Below, one piece after another: positions 1 to 8,442 of a DNA stretch of 40,186 nt. Within the stretch, counting starts at the first letter, position 1. Each line of letters starts with the position of its first letter. The stretch comes from Clostridiales bacterium UBA5446 (lineage in GTDB: Bacteria > Bacillota > Clostridia > Oscillospirales > Oscillospiraceae). The translations under genes were made by a program, and so were the position numbers. The notes under the pieces are model-generated. The model was not told the DNA's origin and did no database searches. It saw only the letters and a program-made list of their open reading frames with translations. The stretch spans positions 1 through 40,186 of the forward strand of contig DIRC01000052.1 in assembly GCA_002427465.1 (NCBI GenBank), given 5' to 3'.

Positions 1-146
1 GACTGCTCCACTCCGCGATATTTTTAGCGCTCAATTAGAATAACACATATATACCGCGTAGTCAACCCCAATTTTCAATCAGGCAAATTTGGGGAAGACT
101 CCGAAGAAACAGCGGCTGCCCCGGCCGCCGGCTCCGGCAATTTCGA

Positions 147-175
147 TTGACAGCGCCGGGTGCTGATGATAGTGT
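147..175 (+). promoter_or_regulatory. Candidate promoter of the amidohydrolase gene
   Basis: A perfect TTGACA (147-152) is followed after 17 bases by TAGTGT (170-175), a weak -10. It would start transcription near 182, only a few bases before the ribosome binding site, so the leader would be extremely short. The rest of bases 1-146 holds no gene that I can see. Confidence 0.35.
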
Positions 176-189
176 TATTCTGTTAAGAG

Positions 190-1476
190 GTGAGTAAACT
201 GATACGCTTTTACAATGGATCTATCCTGACCCTGTCCCGCGGGCTGTCCCTGACGGACGGCGAGGTCTGGACAGACGGAAATCTCATCGCCTACGTCGGC
301 CCCGCCAGGGCGGACGCCCCGATGTTCGACAGGGAAATCGATCTGCGGGGAGACCTGCTGATGCCCGGCTTCAAAAACGCCCATACCCATTCCGCCATGA
401 CCTTTCTGCGCTCCTACGCGGACGATCTGCCTCTCGAAAGCTGGCTTTTCGACAGGGTTTTCCCCCTGGAGGCCAGGCTGACCCCGGAACACATATATAC
501 CTTTACAAAACTTGCCATCATGGAATATCTCTCCGGCGGGATCACCGCCAGCTTCGATATGTACTATCATCCCGACGCTTACGCCCAGGCAAACATCGAC
601 TGCGGCTTCCGCACCGTCATCTGCTGTGCAATCGGGGCCTCCAACCCCGACTGGAAAAGCGCCGAGCGCGGATACACGTATTTTAACAGCCTGAACCCCC
701 TGATCTCATATAGGCTTGGCTGCCACGCCGAGTACACCGCCAGCGAGGCCCTGCTGAAATATCTTTCCGAGCTTTCCCACGAGTTTAAGGCCCCGGTCTG
801 GGCTCATAATGCCGAGACCGCCGCCGAGACGGAAGGCTGCATCGCACGCCACGGCATGACTCCCACGCAGCTTTTTGAAAGCCTCGGCCTTTTCGACCAC
901 GGCGGCGGAGGATACCACTGTGTCTGGCTTTCCGAAGCGGATATGGACATCTTTATCCGGCGCGGGCTTTGGGCAGTCACCTGCCCCGCCTCCAACGCCA
1001 AGCTGGCCAGCGGCATCGCGCCGCTGTGCCGGATGCTGGCGCGTGGCGTAAATCTGGCCGTGGGTACGGACGGCCCCGCCTCCAATAACGCGCTGGACAT
1101 GTTTCGGGAGATGTATCTGGCCTGCGTACTGCAAAAGCTTGACCAAAAAGATGCGGCAGCCTGCCCGGCGGGCGCCCTGCTCACCGCCGCCACAGCCGGC
1201 GGCGCGCGGGCGATGGGCCTGGACGACTGCGACGTGATTGCCCCGGGTAAACAGGCCGACCTTATTGTTGTCGACATGAGCCGCCCTAATATGCAGCCTA
1301 TCCATAACATCCCGAACAACCTGGTCTACAGCGGTTCAAAGGATAACATCCGCATGACCATGGTGGCGGGCCGCATATTATATGAAAACGGCGAGTTTTT
1401 TATTGGCGAGGACCCGGAGCGTATCCTGGCCCAGGCAGCAAAAATGACGATGGAGCTGATTTCACATGATACTTAA
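190..1476 (+). CDS. Amidohydrolase, MTA/SAH deaminase type (MtaD/SsnA-like)
   Basis: A metal-dependent amidohydrolase of the cytosine-deaminase/TrzN/SsnA branch, closest by motif to 5-methylthioadenosine/S-adenosylhomocysteine deaminase, which converts these nucleosides to inosyl products in the cytoplasm. Visible signatures are NAHTHSAM with metal ligands His65 and His67, the following ADDLPLESWLF stretch typical of MtaD, HAEYTAS, WAHNAET and VGTDGPASNN, whose Asp is catalytic. Length (428 aa) is normal. The start is uncertain: GTG at 190 overlaps the AAGAGGTGAG ribosome binding site (185-194), while a CTG at 199 has a short but usable spacing; an in-frame stop at 184 excludes anything further upstream. 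It overlaps the next gene by 11 bases, so the two are probably co-translated. The substrate is inferred from motifs only; other purine or guanine-type deaminations are possible. Confidence 0.8.
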   Translation: MSKLIRFYNGSILTLSRGLSLTDGEVWTDGNLIAYVGPARADAPMFDREIDLRGDLLMPGFKNAHTHSAMTFLRSYADDLPLESWLFDRVFPLEARLTPEHIYTFTKLAIMEYLSGGITASFDMYYHPDAYAQANIDCGFRTVICCAIGASNPDWKSAERGYTYFNSLNPLISYRLGCHAEYTASEALLKYLSELSHEFKAPVWAHNAETAAETEGCIARHGMTPTQLFESLGLFDHGGGGYHCVWLSEADMDIFIRRGLWAVTCPASNAKLASGIAPLCRMLARGVNLAVGTDGPASNNALDMFREMYLACVLQKLDQKDAAACPAGALLTAATAGGARAMGLDDCDVIAPGKQADLIVVDMSRPNMQPIHNIPNNLVYSGSKDNIRMTMVAGRILYENGEFFIGEDPERILAQAAKMTMELISHDT

Positions 1477-2869
1477 GAATAAAATCTCCGAATGGATAGA
1501 TGCCCATGAAAGCGACTTGATTCGCGATACTGCCCGCCTGGTGGCGATTCGGAGCGTAAAAGGAGACCCCGCCCCGGGCGCTCCCTTCGGCGAAGGGCCG
1601 AAAATGGCGCTGGACGAAGCGCTGGCCATCTGCGCCGGTTACGGCTTTGCGGTCAGGGAATACGGCGGCTGCGTCGGCACGGCCGACCTGAACGGCCTGT
1701 CCCCGAAGCTGGATATTCTCGGCCATCTGGACGTGGTGGGCGAGGGCGAAGGCTGGGACACGGACCCCTATACCGCCGAAGTGAAAGACGGCTGCCTCTA
1801 CGGCCGCGGCACCGACGACGACAAGGGCCCTGTCGCGGCCGCCCTGCTGGCGATGCGCTGCGTGAAAGACCTGGGCGTTCCCCTGAAATACAACACCCGC
1901 CTTATTATGGGCACTGATGAGGAATCCGGCTCCGGCGACCTGCCCCATTATTACAGCCGGGAAAAGGCTGCGCCGCACACCTTCACCCCCGATTCCGGTT
2001 TTCCCGTTTACAACACCGAAAAAGGCGGCTACAAGCCCAAGTTCAGGATAGACTGGGAGCCGGAAACCGCCCTGCCCCGGGTAACCGCCTTTGAAGGCGG
2101 ATTCCGGATAAACGTCATTCCCGGAGACGCCAGGGCCACGGTGGCCGGACTCGATTCGGCGGCCCTTTCCACGCTGTCGGCCTCCGCCGCGAAAAAATGG
2201 GGCGTGACGCTGACCGCCGCGGATATACCGGGTGGGACAGAGATTGCCGTCAGCGGCAGGCAGGCCCATGCCGCCACGCCCTGGGACGGCATAAACGGCA
2301 TAACCGCGCTTCTGGAGGCCCTCGCCGCCCTGCCCCTGGCCGACTGCCCCTCAACCCGGGCGATACGAAGCCTGTCCGCGCTGCTTCCCCACCGGGATTG
2401 GCTGGGAAAGGCCCTGGGGATCGCCCAGTGCGACGAGCTCTCCGGCGAGCTGACGGTGTCCTTCACCCTGCTGACGATCAACGAAACCGGCCTGCGCGGA
2501 CAGTTCGACGGCCGGGTTCCCCTGTGCGCCGGCGAAGAAAACTGCCGGCAGATTGCGGAGGCGCGCTTTTCCGAAGCCGGGTTTTCCATTGCGGGCGCCA
2601 TGTTGCCGCCGCACCATACGCCGGCGGAGAGCGAATTTGTCCAAACCCTTCTGTCCTCCTACGAAGCCTTCACCGGCACCAAAGGGGAGTGCCGCCATAC
2701 CGGCGGCGGCACCTACGTCCACGATATTGAGGGCGGCGTCGCCTTTGGCGTGTGTATGCCCGGCTTTGAGACGTATCTGCACGGCGCAAATGAGCGCATG
2801 AGCATCAAAGACACCCTGACCGCGGCGAAAATATTCGCCCTGGCTATTGCGGAGCTTTGCGGCGCATAG
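1466..2869 (+). CDS. M20 family metallodipeptidase, PepV/Sapep-like
   Basis: A cytoplasmic zinc or manganese dipeptidase of peptidase family M20A, 467 aa, the usual PepV length. The two-metal centre is readable: GHLDVV (His87, Asp89), the GRGTDDDKGP segment (bridging Asp at 118/119), GTDEESG (Glu152 catalytic base, Glu153 ligand), TPDSGFP (Asp176) and a late YLHGANE histidine. Substrates in this family are Xaa-Xaa dipeptides, with little certainty for any one enzyme. The ATG at 1466 lies inside the end of the upstream amidohydrolase gene, which suggests translational coupling. The pairing of a nucleoside deaminase with a dipeptidase hints at a nutrient salvage unit, an inference from position only. 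Confidence 0.88.
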   Translation: MILKNKISEWIDAHESDLIRDTARLVAIRSVKGDPAPGAPFGEGPKMALDEALAICAGYGFAVREYGGCVGTADLNGLSPKLDILGHLDVVGEGEGWDTDPYTAEVKDGCLYGRGTDDDKGPVAAALLAMRCVKDLGVPLKYNTRLIMGTDEESGSGDLPHYYSREKAAPHTFTPDSGFPVYNTEKGGYKPKFRIDWEPETALPRVTAFEGGFRINVIPGDARATVAGLDSAALSTLSASAAKKWGVTLTAADIPGGTEIAVSGRQAHAATPWDGINGITALLEALAALPLADCPSTRAIRSLSALLPHRDWLGKALGIAQCDELSGELTVSFTLLTINETGLRGQFDGRVPLCAGEENCRQIAEARFSEAGFSIAGAMLPPHHTPAESEFVQTLLSSYEAFTGTKGECRHTGGGTYVHDIEGGVAFGVCMPGFETYLHGANERMSIKDTLTAAKIFALAIAELCGA

Positions 2870-2915
2870 TAGAATAACCTCAACAAAAGAACACTCGTTG
2901 AAAGAAGGGATTCAT

Positions 2916-3611
2916 ATGAGCAGCGCCACCGCTCCGAAGGCCCCGGGCGGCCTCAGCAGAATAAAATGGGCGTATGTCCTGATTTCAATATTTTTGACAG
3001 CCCTGGGCATCTGCACCTTTATCTGGCCGGAAATCACCTCCGCCGCGATATGCTCCGCCATGGGCGCGGCCACCATCGTATTCGGCATAATCAAAATCAT
3101 CACCTATTTCTTGCGGGAAGTCAAAGGCGTGGCGCTGAACTACGATTTTTCCACAGGGGCGCTGGCGGTCATCGCCGGCCTCGCCCTGCTGATCACCAGG
3201 GACAAGGTCGTCGATCTGCTCCAGCTGGTGATCGGCGTCTATCTCGTTGTGGACTCCGTGTTTAAGCTTCAGGCGGCGCTGGACGCGAAAAGACTGGGCA
3301 TCCCCGGCTGGTGGCTGCCCCTCATCGTGACCGCCGCCTGCCTCGCCTTGGGCGTCGTCCTCATCGTCAGGGAAAGCGGCGGCCTGCTCATGCTCCTTAT
3401 CGGAACGGCCCTCGTGGCCGACGGCCTGCAAAACCTGCTCCTGGCGGTCTTCTCCATTGCCGCCGCAAAAGCGCTGGCCCGCAGGGAAAAAGCCGCCGGG
3501 GAGCCTGCCCCCGACCCGGTGGAAGCGGCCGCCGCCATCCCGGACGAAGCGATCCCGCCGGAAACGGCGCCCACCGGAGCCCCGGCCCCCGAAACCGTTG
3601 AAATTAAATGA
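2916..3611 (+). CDS. HdeD/DUF308 family membrane protein
   Basis: An integral membrane protein of 231 aa with about six hydrophobic helices (roughly residues 18-38, 42-64, 78-97, 100-120, 132-152 and 156-180), in the three-repeat style of the DUF308/HdeD family. HdeD is linked to acid resistance in Escherichia coli, but most family members have no assigned role. The tail (about residues 188-231) is rich in Ala, Pro and Glu and should be a disordered cytoplasmic extension. An in-frame reading extends upstream to 2847, but the ATG at 2916 is preferred because AAAGAAGGG sits just before it and because the hydrophobic core begins soon after. It lies 46 bases after the dipeptidase gene. Confidence 0.75.
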   Translation: MSSATAPKAPGGLSRIKWAYVLISIFLTALGICTFIWPEITSAAICSAMGAATIVFGIIKIITYFLREVKGVALNYDFSTGALAVIAGLALLITRDKVVDLLQLVIGVYLVVDSVFKLQAALDAKRLGIPGWWLPLIVTAACLALGVVLIVRESGGLLMLLIGTALVADGLQNLLLAVFSIAAAKALARREKAAGEPAPDPVEAAAAIPDEAIPPETAPTGAPAPETVEIK

Positions 3612-3638
3612 CGAATTAATTCGAAGGGAGCAAGGAAA

Positions 3639-3989
3639 ATGATCAAGAGAAGCGCGGAAAAATCCATCATGAGGGTAGAGAATTTCAAGGGCGGCGGCGG
3701 TGAATACGTCATGTACCACATCGCCGGATCGCCCGAGGAACTTTACGGCAAGGGGCGCATATTCGGACACAGCGTACTGAACAAAGGCTGCGGCGTGGGC
3801 TGGCATCTCCACGAGGGCGACGGTGAATATTATTACATCCTCAGCGGCGAGGGCGAATACAACGATAACGGCGCCGTCTCCACCGTCAGTGCCGGAGACG
3901 TCTGCTTCACGGCGGACGGCGAAGGGCACGCCCTAAAAAACCACAAAGACGAACCTTTGGAGTTTATCGCCCTGGTTATTTATAATTAA
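3639..3989 (+). CDS. Small single-domain cupin protein
   Basis: A 116-aa beta-barrel cupin. The first cupin motif is clear (GWHLHEGDGEYYYILSGEG, with two His and a Glu as metal ligands) and the second is GDVCFTADGEGHALKN, carrying the last metal-binding His. Such small cupins bind a metal ion and may be isomerases, dioxygenases or sugar/ligand sensors; nothing here fixes the reaction. AAGGGAGCAAGG precedes the ATG. It follows the DUF308 gene by 27 bases and probably ends the first transcription unit. It has no signal peptide. Confidence 0.8.
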   Translation: MIKRSAEKSIMRVENFKGGGGEYVMYHIAGSPEELYGKGRIFGHSVLNKGCGVGWHLHEGDGEYYYILSGEGEYNDNGAVSTVSAGDVCFTADGEGHALKNHKDEPLEFIALVIYN

Positions 3990-4034
3990 CAGTTTTTCTT
4001 TAGCCCCAGCTTGATTATTTGTTTTTCCGGAGCG

Positions 4035-4076
4035 GTCTCCGGGGTTGACAATCCCCCCGGAGACTGCTATTATAAT
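4035..4076 (+). promoter_or_regulatory. pyr operon promoter within a 10-bp perfect inverted repeat
   Basis: TTGACA (4045-4050) is followed after 17 bases by TATTAT (4068-4073); an overlapping TATAAT at 4071-4076 would give a spacing of 20. The arms GTCTCCGGGG (4035-4044) and CCCCGGAGAC (4055-4064) are exact complements and bracket the -35 hexamer. The dyad could be an operator, or a hairpin that ends transcription from the cupin gene. Confidence 0.6.
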
Positions 4077-4096
4077 TCAAATATTATCTTTAAGCG

Positions 4097-4192
4097 CGGT
4101 GCGGAGACACCGGCAAGAGGACATATCTGCGGGGGAAAGCTGCCCCCGTTGCTTCTGTGTGTTCTTGCGGATGTCCGCAGGGGCATTTTTTT
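4097..4192 (+). promoter_or_regulatory. PyrR-dependent transcription attenuator of the pyr operon
   Basis: The leader contains three pieces expected for a PyrR attenuator. First, a binding loop with stem CGGTG (4097-4101)/CACCG (4108-4112) and hexaloop CGGAGA, matching the known PyrR loop consensus CNGNGA. Second, an antiterminator pairing GGACAT (4119-4124) with ATGTCC (4171-4176). Third, a terminator pairing TGCCCC (4141-4146) with GGGGCA (4180-4185), followed by seven T at 4186-4192. In the known mechanism PyrR with UMP stabilises the first hairpin, the antiterminator cannot form and transcription stops. No pyrR gene lies in the window, so the protein must be encoded elsewhere. Confidence 0.8.
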
Positions 4193-4220
4193 GCGCCCCG
4201 CGATCGGAAACGGAGGCAAT

Positions 4221-5456
4221 ATGGATCTTCTCCTTAAAAATTCACTGATATACGCCGAGGACGCCTTTATAGAGGGCGACATCCTTATCAGCGGCGGGTA
4301 CATCGCGGAAGTTGCCCCCCGCATATCCGCCGTTCCCGGCGTCCGGATTCTTGATCTTAAAGATTTATATATTTTCCCCGGCTTCGCGGATGTCCATGTC
4401 CATCTGCGTGAGCCGGGCTTTTCTTATAAGGAGACTATTCGCACCGGAACTCTTGCCGCGGCCCGGGGCGGATATACGGCGGTTTGCGCCATGCCGAACG
4501 TATCGCCTGCACCGGACTCCCCGTCCGGGCTCGCCGCCCAGCTGGCGCTGATCCGGGAGAACGCCGCGGTGCGGGTCCTGCCCTATGGCGCGATCACCCG
4601 GAACCGGGAAGGCAAAGCCATTTCGGATATGGCCGGCCTGGCGGACAAGGTCGCCGCCTTTTCGGACGACGGCAGCGGCGTACAGTCGGAAACGGTGATG
4701 CGCGCGGCCATGGTACAGGCAAAAGCCCTCGGCAAGCTCATCGTCGCCCACTGCGAGGATGATGGGGGGGCTCCGCCGGGGGAAAGCGAGTGGCGGCAGC
4801 TGTCCCGGGATCTGGGGCTCGTCCGGGAAACGGGCTGCGCCTACCACGCCTGCCACCTCTCAACAAAAGAATCCGTGGCCCTGATCAGGCAGGCAAAGGC
4901 CGAGGGTCTGGACGTCACCTGCGAGGTAACCCCGCATCATCTTCTCCTGGACGAGACCATGGTTCGGGATGACGGGCGGTTTAAGATGAACCCGCCCATC
5001 GGTTCCCCTCGGGACAGGGCCGCCCTCTGCGACGCCCTCCGGGACGGCACCGTAGACATGGTGGCCACCGATCACGCCCCCCATTCCCCTCAGGAAAAAT
5101 CGCTGGGCCTGGCAGGAAGCCAAAACGGCGTCTCCGGCCTGGAGTGCGCCTTCGCGGTTCTGTATACCGGCCTTGTAGAAACCGGAAAAATCGGCCTTCC
5201 CCGCCTCATCGCCGCCATGAGCGGGGCGCCCCGCGCCCGCTTCGGCCTGGGCGGCGGCGCGATAAGGCCGGGCGCGCCGGCGGATATTGCGGTGTTCTGC
5301 CTGAACAGGACGTATACCATCGATCCCGGGGAGTTTCTCTCCATGGGAAAATCAACGCCCTTTGAGGGAATGGCGGTAAAGGGCCGCTGCATGATAACCC
5401 TGTCGGGGGGAAAACTTATCTGGAAAGATACGAAAGAAGGAATTTGGCATGCCTAA
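4221..5456 (+). CDS. pyrC: Dihydroorotase
   Basis: Interconverts carbamoyl-aspartate and dihydroorotate, the third step of UMP synthesis, in the cytoplasm. The 411-aa protein is a type I dihydroorotase: DVHVHLREPG gives the zinc ligands His59 and His61, AHCEDD and ACHLSTKES give further metal histidines, NPPIG follows, and ATDHAPH supplies the catalytic Asp. An open frame extends upstream to 4011, but the ATG at 4221 is chosen because it follows AAACGGAGG and because the extra sequence is the attenuator leader. It is the first gene of the pyr operon and overlaps the carB-like gene by 8 bases. Confidence 0.95.
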   Translation: MDLLLKNSLIYAEDAFIEGDILISGGYIAEVAPRISAVPGVRILDLKDLYIFPGFADVHVHLREPGFSYKETIRTGTLAAARGGYTAVCAMPNVSPAPDSPSGLAAQLALIRENAAVRVLPYGAITRNREGKAISDMAGLADKVAAFSDDGSGVQSETVMRAAMVQAKALGKLIVAHCEDDGGAPPGESEWRQLSRDLGLVRETGCAYHACHLSTKESVALIRQAKAEGLDVTCEVTPHHLLLDETMVRDDGRFKMNPPIGSPRDRAALCDALRDGTVDMVATDHAPHSPQEKSLGLAGSQNGVSGLECAFAVLYTGLVETGKIGLPRLIAAMSGAPRARFGLGGGAIRPGAPADIAVFCLNRTYTIDPGEFLSMGKSTPFEGMAVKGRCMITLSGGKLIWKDTKEGIWHA

Positions 5457-8442
5457 AAGACCGGATATCAAAAAAATCATGATTATTGGCTCCGGGCCGA
5501 CGGTGATCGGCCATGGAGCGGAGTTCGACTGCGCCGGAACCCAGGCCTGCCTTACCCTGCGTCAGGCGGGCTACGAGGTTATCCTGGCCAACCCCAACCC
5601 CGCCGCGGTCATGACCGACGTCTCGGCCGCAGATAAAGTTTATGCGGAGCCACTTACCCTTGAATACGTGGCCCGCATCCTGCGCCGCGAGCGTCCGGAC
5701 GCCATAATTCCCACCCTCGGCGGCCGGACGGCCCTGAACCTTGCCCTCCAGCTGCACAGAAAAGGCATTCTGCGGGAATGCCGGGCGGAGCTTTTGGGCA
5801 TCGGGCCTCAGGCCGCCGAGCTGGCGGAAGACCCCTGGCTTTTCTCCGGGCTGTGCAAAAGCCTGGGTCTCGCCCCCATCACGCCCGCCGAATCAGATCT
5901 TCCCGGCTGGAAAGAAATCGGCTTCACCCTCCTGCGGGACCAGGAGGATAACGTTGTTACCCTCAGCCCGGCGGAGAACATTGATCCATTTGGCATCCAC
6001 CCGGGGGACGCAATGGCCGTGATTCCCTGCCAGACAGTTCCGGAGCACATCCTGGCCGGCCTTGGGGACGCCGCCGCCCGGCTGGTCCGCGCCCTTAGCG
6101 TCTCCGGCGTCTGCGGCGTCCGGTTTGCCCTGTCCCCCGACGCCTCGGATTACCGGGTCGTCACAGCCGTTCCGCGCTTTACCCGGGCCGCGGGCCTGGC
6201 CGCCAAGGCAACAGGCTATCCCGTGGCCCGGGTGGCGGCGCAGCTGTCCGCCGGTATGATCCTGGACGAAATAATGCTGGACGGCCGCTCGGCCAATTTT
6301 GACCCGAAACCGAATTATATCGTCACCAAAATGCCGCGCTTCCCCTTCGACCGGTTCCCCGGCGCTCTGGTCAGGCTGGACGGCCGCATGAAATCGGCTG
6401 GGGCGGCCATGGCCATCGGCCGGACCCTTACGGAAAGCCTGATGAAGGCCGTCCGCGCCCTGGACGCCGGCGCCTGTCATCTTTATCTGCCGAAATTTGA
6501 CGGCATGGACAAGGCCCGGCTGCTGAACTATGTCCGGGACGGCGCTGACGACCGGATTCACGCCATCGCCCAGCTCTTCCGCCTTGGCGCCGACCCGGAC
6601 GAAATCCACGCTGCGTCCCGGATCGACCCGGTATATCTCAGCGCCATTGCCGGCGTCGTTCAGCTGGAGACACAGGTGGCGGAGCAGCCATTTTGCGCCG
6701 AAGTCCTGGAAAAAGCAAAAAAATCCGGCTTTTCCGATAAATATATAGCGAAGCTCTGGGCCGCGCAGGAATCTTCGGTATATGAATTCCGTCTGAAAAA
6801 TCGGATCGCCCCGGAATATCTCATGGCGGATACCTGCGCCAGGGACGACTGGAGCTATATCCCATATTTCTACTCCTCCTATAACGGCGCGGGGCGTCAC
6901 GGCATTTCAGGCCGGAAGAAAATCATCATCCTGGGCTCCGGCCCCGCCCGGATCGGACAGGGGGCGGAATTCGATTACGCCGTCGTCCGCTCGGTACGCG
7001 AGATAGAACGGCTGGGCTACGAGACGATCGTGATAAACGACAACCCGGACGCGGTATCTACGGATCACACAGTGGGCGACAAGCTCTATTTCGAACCCCT
7101 GACCGCCGAATGCGTATCGGACATTGCCGAGCGGGAGCGCCCCGTGGGCGTCGTCGCCTCTCTCGGCGGGCAGACGGCGGCCGGCCTGGCCAAGATCCTT
7201 GCGGCCAGGGGCATTCCCCTTATCGGCACCGGCGTCAACGCCATAACCCTCTGCGAGGACCGGGACAGCTTCGAAAAGCTGCTGCTGACCCAGGGGATTC
7301 CGCAGCCCGGCCGCAGCGCCGTCGCGGATGCGGAGGCGGCCGCCGCCGCCGCTGCCGAAATGGGCTACCCGGTGCTGGTTCGGGCCGACGCCCCGGGCGG
7401 GACAATCCGGCTCATCGGCTCCGAAGAAGCCCTGCGGGCCTGCTTTTCCGGCTGTGAAATTACCGGGGCCGCGCCGCTTCTCATCGAAAAATATATCGAA
7501 GGCCGCGAGCTGGAGGTCAACGCCGTCTGCGACGGGGTGGACGTATTCATCCCCGGCATGATGGAGCACGTGGAGCGGACGGGTATCCACTCCGGCGACA
7601 GCATCGGCATCTATCCCGCCGTTTCGGTCACGGACGCCGCCAAGGGCAGGATACTGGCCTATACGAAAAAGCTGGGTGCCGCCGTGGGCGTCGTCGGCCT
7701 GTATAACGTCCAGTTCATCGTGGATAAAAACGATACGGTTTACGTTACCGGGGTAGCCCCCCGGGCCGGTCGGACGGTTCCTTTCCTGGCCAGGGCCACA
7801 GGCTGGCCCATGGCGGACATTGCCGCCGGAGCCATGCTCGGCAGGAGCCTGCGGGAGCAGGGAATCTTCACCCTTTATCCCGAGGAGCGGAAAAAATACT
7901 ATGTGAAGGCCCCCGCCTTTTCCTTTTCCAGCCTGCCGGGAGCGGACGCCTGCCTGTCCACCGAAATGAAATCCACCGGCGAGGCCCTGGGCTGCGACCG
8001 GCGGCTTACCCGGGCCTTGTACAAGGCGCTCCAGGCCTCCGGCCTGCACGTTCAGAATTACGGCACCGTCTTCGCCACCGTGGCCGACGCGGACAAAACG
8101 GAAGCCCTGTCTCTTATCCGCCGTTTCTACGATCTGGGCTTTAATATCGAAGCAACCTGCGGCACCGCCGCCTTCCTCAAGGCGAACGGCATCCGCACCC
8201 ACGTCAGCGCCAAGCTCTCCGACGGCTCCGGCGAAATCCTCGATTCCATCAGCCGCGGCCACGTGACCTATGTGATCAATACCCGAACCCCGGATTCCCC
8301 CGCCGGTGAAACCGACGGCATGCGCATCAGGCGCTGCGCCGCCGAAAACGGCACCGCGGTTTTCACCTCCCTGGATACCGTCCGGGTGCTTCTGGACGTC
8401 CTGGAGGAAATGACCATCTGCGCAGAGGCTCTGGATTCATGA
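5449..8442 (+). CDS. CarB-like carbamoyl-phosphate synthase large chain homologue, probably catalytically defective
   Basis: Full-length similarity in order to the large subunit: first half (1-400), oligomerisation region, second half (about 488-860) and a C-terminal MGS-like allosteric domain. It is 997 aa rather than about 1,065. The missing piece lies near residues 144-151, where the sequence jumps from the start of the first ATP-grasp domain to LPGWKEI, skipping the segment that binds ATP with a glycine-rich loop. Metal-binding positions are lost: in the first half Gln, Glu and Asn of NVQFA/E-x-NPR become Arg225, Thr239 and Val241; in the second half Gln755 remains but Glu and Asn become Gly768 and Ala770. 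There is no carA in the operon. The frame is intact over 3 kb, so the gene seems maintained. A scaffold or UMP-sensing role through the intact MGS domain is speculation. Confidence 0.85.
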   Translation: MPKRPDIKKIMIIGSGPTVIGHGAEFDCAGTQACLTLRQAGYEVILANPNPAAVMTDVSAADKVYAEPLTLEYVARILRRERPDAIIPTLGGRTALNLALQLHRKGILRECRAELLGIGPQAAELAEDPWLFSGLCKSLGLAPITPAESDLPGWKEIGFTLLRDQEDNVVTLSPAENIDPFGIHPGDAMAVIPCQTVPEHILAGLGDAAARLVRALSVSGVCGVRFALSPDASDYRVVTAVPRFTRAAGLAAKATGYPVARVAAQLSAGMILDEIMLDGRSANFDPKPNYIVTKMPRFPFDRFPGALVRLDGRMKSAGAAMAIGRTLTESLMKAVRALDAGACHLYLPKFDGMDKARLLNYVRDGADDRIHAIAQLFRLGADPDEIHAASRIDPVYLSAIAGVVQLETQVAEQPFCAEVLEKAKKSGFSDKYIAKLWAAQESSVYEFRLKNRIAPEYLMADTCARDDWSYIPYFYSSYNGAGRHGISGRKKIIILGSGPARIGQGAEFDYAVVRSVREIERLGYETIVINDNPDAVSTDHTVGDKLYFEPLTAECVSDIAERERPVGVVASLGGQTAAGLAKILAARGIPLIGTGVNAITLCEDRDSFEKLLLTQGIPQPGRSAVADAEAAAAAAAEMGYPVLVRADAPGGTIRLIGSEEALRACFSGCEITGAAPLLIEKYIEGRELEVNAVCDGVDVFIPGMMEHVERTGIHSGDSIGIYPAVSVTDAAKGRILAYTKKLGAAVGVVGLYNVQFIVDKNDTVYVTGVAPRAGRTVPFLARATGWPMADIAAGAMLGRSLREQGIFTLYPEERKKYYVKAPAFSFSSLPGADACLSTEMKSTGEALGCDRRLTRALYKALQASGLHVQNYGTVFATVADADKTEALSLIRRFYDLGFNIEATCGTAAFLKANGIRTHVSAKLSDGSGEILDSISRGHVTYVINTRTPDSPAGETDGMRIRRCAAENGTAVFTSLDTVRVLLDVLEEMTICAEALDS

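Noticed and set aside
4027..4042. Hairpin CCGGAG/CTCCGG before the pyr promoter as a terminator
   Set aside because: The T-run precedes rather than follows it on the plus strand, and on the minus strand there is no T-run; it competes with the better 10-bp dyad.
6907..8262. Antisense reading frame of 451 codons opposite the carB-like gene
   Set aside because: Rich in Gly, Ala, Arg and His with no motifs; explained by third-position GC bias of the sense gene.
5449..8442. Calling the carB-like gene a frameshifted pseudogene
   Set aside because: The frame is uninterrupted over 997 codons and the overlaps with both neighbours are intact, so a maintained but altered protein is more likely.
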